A stretch of DNA of 64,000 nt. It comes from JACMOY01 sp038322575. GTDB taxonomy: Bacteria; Actinomycetota; Actinomycetes; Actinomycetales; Angustibacteraceae. Shown here piece by piece: positions 58,624 to 64,000 of this stretch. The notes below the pieces were generated by a model. That model was not told the DNA's origin and did not search any database. It saw nothing but the letters and a program-made list of their open reading frames with translations. Each line of letters starts with the position of its first letter. Within the stretch, counting starts at the first letter, position 1. Position numbers and translations under genes: made by a program. The DNA lies in the NCBI GenBank assembly GCA_038322575.1, contig JBBQGB010000004.1:1-64000 (forward strand), written 5' to 3'.

Positions 58624-59132
58624 GGCGCCCCAGCGCGGCCCTGACCGCGGTCGTCGGGTCGGCGGCACTGGCCCTGTCATGGCGGGCGGGGTCGGCGGGG
58701 GCGGCCACCGACACGGCCCTACCGGCCGGGGTGCAGATCGTGGCGCCGGTCCAGGACGCGGCGCCGGGTGGCGGGCCGACGACCGCCACGACGGGGACGT
58801 CCCCGACCTCGACCGGCCGCACCACCGCAGCCAGGGTCAAGGCCCGACCCGTGACCACCCGCCGCATCCGCGGCGCGCTGGTCAGCACACCGTACGGCGA
58901 CGTCCAGGTGCGGGCCACCGTGCGCGGGACGCGGCTGCTGGACGTCGTCGCCGTCCACCTGACCGATGCCAACGGCACGTCACGCAGCATCAGCGCCGCC
59001 GCCGCCCCGGTGCTGCGGCGCGAGGCGCTGACGGCCGGGTCGGCCCGGATCGACACGGTCAGCGGCGCGACGTACACGAGTGCGGGGTACCGCGCCTCGC
59101 TGCAGGCCGCCCTGGACGCCGCGGCCCGATGA
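58620..59132 (+). CDS. Exported FMN-binding domain protein
   Basis: The 170-residue product from GTG 58620 (VRRPSAALTAVVGSAALAL) has an N-terminal signal/anchor followed by a Thr/Pro-rich linker. An FMN_bind domain follows (RGALVSTPYGDVQVRATVRGTRLLDVVAVHL, then TVSGATYTSAGYRASLQAAL). SGATYT matches the flavinylation site where ApbE attaches FMN to Thr through phosphate. It overlaps the flavocytochrome by GTGA, so the two very probably form one extracytoplasmic electron-transfer unit. No ApbE gene is in the window. Confidence 0.9.
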   Translation: MRRPSAALTAVVGSAALALSWRAGSAGAATDTALPAGVQIVAPVQDAAPGGGPTTATTGTSPTSTGRTTAARVKARPVTTRRIRGALVSTPYGDVQVRATVRGTRLLDVVAVHLTDANGTSRSISAAAAPVLRREALTAGSARIDTVSGATYTSAGYRASLQAALDAAAR

Positions 59133-59146
59133 GCGTCCGGGCACGA

Positions 59147-59180
59147 TGAAGGGGACGGCCCCCAGTGGCCGTCCCCTTCA
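59147..59180. terminator. Bidirectional terminator hairpin
   Basis: TGAAGGGGACGGCC / GGCCGTCCCCTTCA, a perfect 14-bp stem with loop CCCAGT, between the convergent FMN-binding and peroxidase genes. Confidence 0.85.
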
Positions 59181-59206
59181 CCGTTCAATCGGTTACCGCT
59201 GACCGG

Positions 59207-62200
59207 CTACAGCGCCGGGGTTGGCGCGGATCGCGCCGAGAGCGGTCCGACCCCGACCGCGTTCACCGCGGCGACGTCGAACGTGTACGGCCCGGCACCG
59301 GTGAGGAACGTCATCGTCCGCGTAGCGGTCGCTGCCGTGCCACCCACCAGACGCTGCACGATGGTTCCGGCCGCGTCGTACGCCGTGACCTGGTAGCCCG
59401 TGATGTTCGAGCCACCGTTGTTGGCCGCCGCTACCGGCGTCCAGTTCACGACCACCGTCCTGGCGCCGCCTGCCGGGCCCGAGGTGACCGCACCCAGAAC
59501 AGGTGCAACCGTCGGGGCACTAGCAGGTGTGACGTTGTTCGACGCCGTGGACAACGCCCCGGTGCCCTGGGCGTTGACCGCCTGGACCCGGAAGTTGTAC
59601 GCCGTCCCGTTGGTCAGCCCGGTCACCGTCGCGGTGGTGCCCGTGACCGTGACGACGACGCCTGTGGTGACGACCGTCGTACCCGTTCTCACCTGGACCG
59701 TGTAGCCCGTGATGGGCGAGCCGCCGGTGAGCGCCGGAGCCGTCCACGACAGACCGGCCGTGGTGTCACCACGGGTGGCGACCACCGCCGTGGGCGCCCC
59801 TGGCAGTGCCAGTGGCGTGATCGCGGCCGTCGGTGCCGACAGGGCGCCGGGACCGAACTGGTTCACGGCCTGCACCTGGAAGGTGTAGCTGCCGCCGGCC
59901 ACCAGGTTGGTGATCGTGCCACTGGTCGCGGTCCGGGCGAAGGCTGTCGTCCGCACCACTGCTCCGTTCAGGCTGGTGACCACGTTGAAGCTGGTGGTCG
60001 GGGAGCCAACGACTGCCGGCGGAGCCGTCCACGAGACGACAGCCGACCCAGCGGTGCTGGTGGTGCTCGGTGTCGTCGTGGCGGTGACGTTGGTCGGAGC
60101 GGCCGGGGTCGCGATGACCAGCGTCGTGTCGAGGAACTTCAGGGCCTCGACGTTGGTGAGGGTGTCGATGCCGTCAGAGATCTTCTGACCCACGGCGTTG
60201 GCGCCGGTCTGGTTGACCGTGACCACCCGTGAAGCACCCGTGCCGGTCACCGTGATGGTGTAGCTCGAGCGGTTGGCCTGGAAGACGGCCGTGTCGCAGT
60301 TGACGGGTGCAGCCGCACCGCAGTCGGCCGGGGCCGTCACGGTGTTGGTGATCTCGCGGACTCCGACCAGGTTGCCCGGGTCGACGAGGCCTGCGAAGAC
60401 CGCCTGCTGAAGCGTCATGTTGGCAGTACCGGGGCCGAAGTTGCCGCTGGTGGCCTTGTTCTCCATCAGGTCGGTACGTCCGGTCTCGGTGGCCGGGTTG
60501 GCCGGGTTGGTGCGGACGCTGATCGCGACGTTGAGCGACTTGTCGCCGTCGATGATCTCGTTGCCGCCGCGACCCATGATCGAGTCGCTGCCGGGGCCGC
60601 CGATGAGGATGTCGCCCTCACCCCAGACCGGACCGTTGAGCGGGCAGTAGCCCGTCGCCGAGAGGGCAGCCACCGCTGCCGCCGTTCCGGGGAACGACGC
60701 CACCGGCGGGAGCAGTGCGCTCAGGCCAGAGACCCGGTCCAGGCCGGCCTGGTCGATCGCGTTGCACCCGGTGAAGCCGCCGCCGCTGATGAGCCGCGGC
60801 ACCGCGAGCACACCGTCATTGCCCTTGATGACGTCATTGAAGGCGCCACCGGAGTCAGCCTCGGTCTCCTGCCAGCGGTCCCGGTTGACGATCACCTGGA
60901 TGGGCAGACCGCCCAGGTTGGCGTTGATCATCATGTCGTCGTCGGCCGGCACGGTGTTGTACTGGTGGATCGCCCAGTCCCACCCACCCGCACCGGCGTT
61001 GCGGTCGACAGCGGCGTTCTGGGCCATGACGTCGTCGCCACCCTCGGCGTCGTAGTCGTTCTCACCGATCTGGCCGACCATGATGTCGTTGCCCGGGTTG
61101 GGCTCGGCCGGGTCGTCGAAGAACGGCGCACCGTGGTCGCCCTGGAGCAGGTCCTGCCCCGTGCCACCCTGGATCCAGTCGTCGCCGCCGTCACCGAAGA
61201 CGGCGTCGGCACCCAGACCGGCGATGACGAAGTCGTTGCCAGGGCCGGCGAACAGCTCGTTGTCGTTGGCTCCACCGTTCATGAAGTCCTGACCGTCACC
61301 ACCCATCGCGATGTCGTTGCCCAGACCGGCGTCGATGGCGTCGTTGCCGGCACCGCCCTTGTGGATGTCATCGCCAGCCGAGTCGGTGATGATGTCGTTG
61401 CCGTCACCACCGAGCGCGATGTCTGCGCCGTTGTTGCCCTCGATGACGTCGTTGCCGGCACCACCCCAGAAGGTGTCGTTGTCGTTGCCGCCGAAGATGC
61501 GGTCAGCAGCGGGCGTTCCGTTGTAGACGGACTGGCCGTTGATGCCCGACGGGTCGACGGTGTTGAACTGGCGGTACTGGATGGTGCCGTTGGGCTGACG
61601 CAGCAGCAACAGGTTCTCGTTGCAGTCCGTCGTGGTGGCATCGTCGTTGACCGACCCAGCGCCGGTGATGGCGCTACCCGCTGCCGCGGGCGACGTCAGG
61701 TTGCCGAGCTGGAACTTGCAGTCAGCCGTGGCGAAGGCGTCGGCCTTGAGCGAGTTCGTGTTGTCCGTGTTGCGCTGGATCATCTCCGAGAACGAGTTGC
61801 TCTCGAGCTGGGTGCGCAGGTTCATGCCTGGGGTGCGCGCCAGGTAGTAGAGGCGGTCCCCGTCCTGCAGGTTCTCGAGCTGGTTCTGGAACACGTAGTT
61901 GAACGTGCTGCCCAGCAGTCCACCGCCCAGGTTGGTGAGCTCGGCGAGGCCACCGACCCACAGGTCGACGTCGTCGACGCCGGTGGTCGTGACCCCGTTG
62001 GCGTCACTGGCATACGCACCAGTGCTGAACATGAAGTCAGCGGCGTCCGCGGGCGGCACGTCGGTCGCGGTGGGGTTGACGATGGCCCGCGCTGCGTTGC
62101 GCTTGCCGACCAGCGTCGTCTCGTTGGTGATCGACTGGTGGTGGCCGTAGGCCGCGACGAAGTTGATCAGCGACTCGGGGTGCTTGAGGTGCTGCCCGAA

Positions 62201-64000
62201 GTCACTCCAGCTGGTGTACGGCGCCAGCTGCCCGTCGTTCGTCTGGTTGAAGATCTGACGACGGACGTCGTTCAGCGGGGGGACCCCCGCCTCACGGGCC
62301 CGCGCCATGTTCAGTGTCGGAAGGTCGAGCGGCAGCCCGAGCAGGTTGTTGCGCAGGGTCTCGGTCACGAACTCGTCGAGCTCGTTGCCGACCTGGTCGG
62401 ACGAACCCATGACGACGCTGCCCGCCGCCGCCCGCGCTCCCAGTACGCCCGCCGTGCCACCGTTGAAGAACTCGGGTGGATTGAGGAACGCGGTCAGGAG
62501 CGAGACGTCGTTGGGCGTCTTCTTGCCGCTCGCATCGATGTTGATCCGGGCGACCTGGTCGTCGAGCATCGAGTGACCGAAGCGGTAGACCGCGTGGGCG
62601 AACTCGGCCTTGACCGCCGGGTCGATGTCGGGCGAGTACACGTGGAACGGCCGGACCAGCGGCTGCATCTTGCGAGCGAACTCCTCGAAGACCAGGTGCT
62701 GGTACTCCATCTCGGTGACGAAGCGGGCCGCCTGGAACAGCCGCTCACCGAAGTTGTAGCCGGACCCAGTGGTGGTGTCCTGCCACTTCGCCAGCTCGGC
62801 CACACCGAACGCCGACGTGTCAGCCGTGAGCGTGGCCTTGATCTCGGCCACCAGCCGGTCGTGCTCGGAGTGGAAGATCTGGTGGATCGTCGACAGCGCG
62901 ATGTTCTCGTTGCAGCGACCGTCACCGCAGGCGAAGTGCGCGTTGAGCATCTCGTCGTCGTAGGTGCCCGGCGTCTGACCGGCGAAGTCGGCCGACGGGG
63001 TGTTGTCGGCGTCCGGAGCCGGCGGGACCGGTGGGGTCGCCGGGTTGTGGTCGGTGTCCTGCGGGCTGGGGTCGGCGTTGTGCGCGATGTCCGTCAGGAA
63101 CGGCGTGTCGAAGTGCAGCACGTCGGCCGGCACCGGAACGGGGCTGGCGGTGTTGCCCTCGACCAGACCCGATGCCGTGACGTACTGCGGCAGTCCGCGG
63201 GCCGGGCCCGGGATGAACTTGCCGTAGGGGTCAGCGGCGATCATCGGGATGTTGGTGACGTCGGCGTCGACCAGCTGGAGACCCAGCAAGGTCGCTGCCT
63301 GCAGCTTCACCGCTGCCCAGGTGCCGATGCCCTCCGTACCGTCCGGCGAGTTGAAGTAGGTCTGCCCAGCCGGCAGGCCACCCAGCAGGCGTCCGGTCGA
63401 GACCGGCTTGCCAGCGGTGTTGTTCGCGTACTCGCGGAGGAAGACCTGGTGCGAGGCGTGCGACGTGTACGTCTGGCTCTGGTCGACCCAGGGGGTGTCG
63501 GTGTTGTTGGCGTTCTGGACGTCGTCCGCGCTCTCGTCGACCGCAGTGGCCGGGTTGTCACCGAGGATCCCGTCGGGACCGGGCTGGTTCTGCGCCCGGG
63601 TGAGGACCATGAACCGCTGCGAGGCCGGCAGGTCGTCCGCGTTGCCGAGGACGTGGTCCGGCCCGGCGATCAGTGGGTCGTCGGCCTTGAGCGGCACGAA
63701 GACGGCGCCACCGCTCTTGACGGTCTGGTCGACCCCGTGGTCGAAGAACTGACCGAAGAACGTGAACATGCTGTTGTACGGCGGCGACAGACCGACGTCC
63801 GTGGTCACGTTCGGGATGAACAGCGTCTGGTGCGTCGGCGTGCAACCCAACGGAACCCCGTCCACCGGCGGGGTCGCGGTGAGGTCAGGGTCGGTCGTGC
63901 ACGGAACCGCGGTCGCAGCCGGGTCCTGGGTGCGCACAGGGTGCGCGGCAGCAGCGAGAGCCGCCGGGTTGGTCGACGTCTGGTCGACGATCAGGTTGCT
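59207..64000 (-). CDS. Large secreted haem peroxidase with RTX repeats and fibronectin III domains (5' end outside window)
   Basis: The frame is open to base 64000, so the start is missing; 1,597 residues are visible. An animal-type haem peroxidase domain occupies about residues 60-730, with distal His in FTFFGQFFDHGVDQ (about residue 88) and proximal His in AVYRFGHSMLDDQ (about 475). Residues about 830-985 hold some twelve GGxGxDxxx calcium-binding repeats (such as GGAGNDVIEGNNGADIALGG). Three fibronectin III domains (each near 95 residues, starting APTNVTATT, GAPTAVVATRG and APVLGAVTSG) end the protein. Acidic, Asn/Asp-rich composition and no membrane anchor suggest secretion with calcium-driven folding outside the cell. 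Likely role: extracellular halide or phenol oxidation, defence or matrix cross-linking. Confidence 0.9.
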   Translation of the reverse strand, partial: SNLIVDQTSTNPAALAAAAHPVRTQDPAATAVPCTTDPDLTATPPVDGVPLGCTPTHQTLFIPNVTTDVGLSPPYNSMFTFFGQFFDHGVDQTVKSGGAVFVPLKADDPLIAGPDHVLGNADDLPASQRFMVLTRAQNQPGPDGILGDNPATAVDESADDVQNANNTDTPWVDQSQTYTSHASHQVFLREYANNTAGKPVSTGRLLGGLPAGQTYFNSPDGTEGIGTWAAVKLQAATLLGLQLVDADVTNIPMIAADPYGKFIPGPARGLPQYVTASGLVEGNTASPVPVPADVLHFDTPFLTDIAHNADPSPQDTDHNPATPPVPPAPDADNTPSADFAGQTPGTYDDEMLNAHFACGDGRCNENIALSTIHQIFHSEHDRLVAEIKATLTADTSAFGVAELAKWQDTTTGSGYNFGERLFQAARFVTEMEYQHLVFEEFARKMQPLVRPFHVYSPDIDPAVKAEFAHAVYRFGHSMLDDQVARINIDASGKKTPNDVSLLTAFLNPPEFFNGGTAGVLGARAAAGSVVMGSSDQVGNELDEFVTETLRNNLLGLPLDLPTLNMARAREAGVPPLNDVRRQIFNQTNDGQLAPYTSWSDFGQHLKHPESLINFVAAYGHHQSITNETTLVGKRNAARAIVNPTATDVPPADAADFMFSTGAYASDANGVTTTGVDDVDLWVGGLAELTNLGGGLLGSTFNYVFQNQLENLQDGDRLYYLARTPGMNLRTQLESNSFSEMIQRNTDNTNSLKADAFATADCKFQLGNLTSPAAAGSAITGAGSVNDDATTTDCNENLLLLRQPNGTIQYRQFNTVDPSGINGQSVYNGTPAADRIFGGNDNDTFWGGAGNDVIEGNNGADIALGGDGNDIITDSAGDDIHKGGAGNDAIDAGLGNDIAMGGDGQDFMNGGANDNELFAGPGNDFVIAGLGADAVFGDGGDDWIQGGTGQDLLQGDHGAPFFDDPAEPNPGNDIMVGQIGENDYDAEGGDDVMAQNAAVDRNAGAGGWDWAIHQYNTVPADDDMMINANLGGLPIQVIVNRDRWQETEADSGGAFNDVIKGNDGVLAVPRLISGGGFTGCNAIDQAGLDRVSGLSALLPPVASFPGTAAAVAALSATGYCPLNGPVWGEGDILIGGPGSDSIMGRGGNEIIDGDKSLNVAISVRTNPANPATETGRTDLMENKATSGNFGPGTANMTLQQAVFAGLVDPGNLVGVREITNTVTAPADCGAAAPVNCDTAVFQANRSSYTITVTGTGASRVVTVNQTGANAVGQKISDGIDTLTNVEALKFLDTTLVIATPAAPTNVTATTTPSTTSTAGSAVVSWTAPPAVVGSPTTSFNVVTSLNGAVVRTTAFARTATSGTITNLVAGGSYTFQVQAVNQFGPGALSAPTAAITPLALPGAPTAVVATRGDTTAGLSWTAPALTGGSPITGYTVQVRTGTTVVTTGVVVTVTGTTATVTGLTNGTAYNFRVQAVNAQGTGALSTASNNVTPASAPTVAPVLGAVTSGPAGGARTVVVNWTPVAAANNGGSNITGYQVTAYDAAGTIVQRLVGGTAATATRTMTFLTGAGPYTFDVAAVNAVGVGPLSARSAPTPAL

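Noticed and set aside
61080..61526. RTX-encoding DNA repeats considered as a CRISPR or tandem DNA repeat
   Set aside because: The periodicity is 27 bp-like protein repeat coding for GGxGxD units in one open frame, with no spacers.

Overview
The window is high-GC DNA with dense, often 4-base-overlapping genes, frequent GTG starts and many genes whose -10 hexamer lies 6-8 bases before the start codon. Together with the gene content (Orn, ECF42 sigma factor with DGPF protein, DUF3039, DUF3618, DUF2017-ClpS, a 10-methyl fatty acid enzyme pair and mycobacterial-type murI/rph/rdgB order), this points to a motile actinobacterium. Kineosporia/Angustibacter-like or another motile actinomycete is my guess; the sequence alone does not settle the genus.

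Layout. 1-2543: end of a chemoreceptor gene, then cheB, cheR and a CheX-like phosphatase gene, translationally coupled. 2548-5895: PrsW-family protease, oligoribonuclease, tRNA-His, and a HATPase protein. 5942-8654: a compact type III polyketide synthase / methyltransferase / UbiA prenyltransferase locus. 8764-13660: tRNA-Lys and a MarR-divergent operon with a UvrA-like ABC protein (preceded by a six-codon leader ORF), a frameshifted SRPBCC gene and a DUF6958-like gene. 13890-17281: ECF42-type sigma factor with two DGPF/YCII proteins, a VOC protein and an acetyltransferase. 17371-20506: Septum_form-like lipoprotein, then a DUF3618-DUF427-cytochrome P450 operon. 20555-24612: zinc/manganese ABC importer under a candidate operator, Bcp peroxiredoxin, tRNA-Leu and two small conserved genes.

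24638-36432 is the most accessory part. It has four copies of a related palindromic element, two paralogous five-TM molybdopterin oxidoreductases with internal Tat motifs, a fasciclin lipoprotein, a decayed IS5-type transposase, a DUF222/HNH gene, a secreted M28 peptidase, and an AbiEi/DUF559-like gene. That last gene sits between palindromes inside an otherwise conserved block (rdgB-rph-MBL-murI // DUF2017-clpS-pncB).

37324-44347: nicotinate phosphoribosyltransferase, then tyrosine catabolism (homogentisate dioxygenase, amino-acid permease, 4-hydroxyphenylpyruvate dioxygenase and a divergent Lrp regulator). 44512-54296: helicases, DUF3039, AlgH, VanZ, malic enzyme, HrpB and the methyltransferase/FAD-oxidoreductase pair expected to make 10-methyl branched fatty acids. 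54347-59132: alpha/beta hydrolase, a two-component system and a divergent ferric-reductase-like/FMN-binding electron-transfer pair. 59207-64000: a very large secreted haem peroxidase with calcium-binding repeats and fibronectin domains, running off the right edge.

No CRISPR array, phage or intact transposon was seen. The most novel-looking signals are the palindrome family and the gene it flanks, the leader ORF of the UvrA-like gene, and the paired Sec/Tat-type molybdoenzymes.
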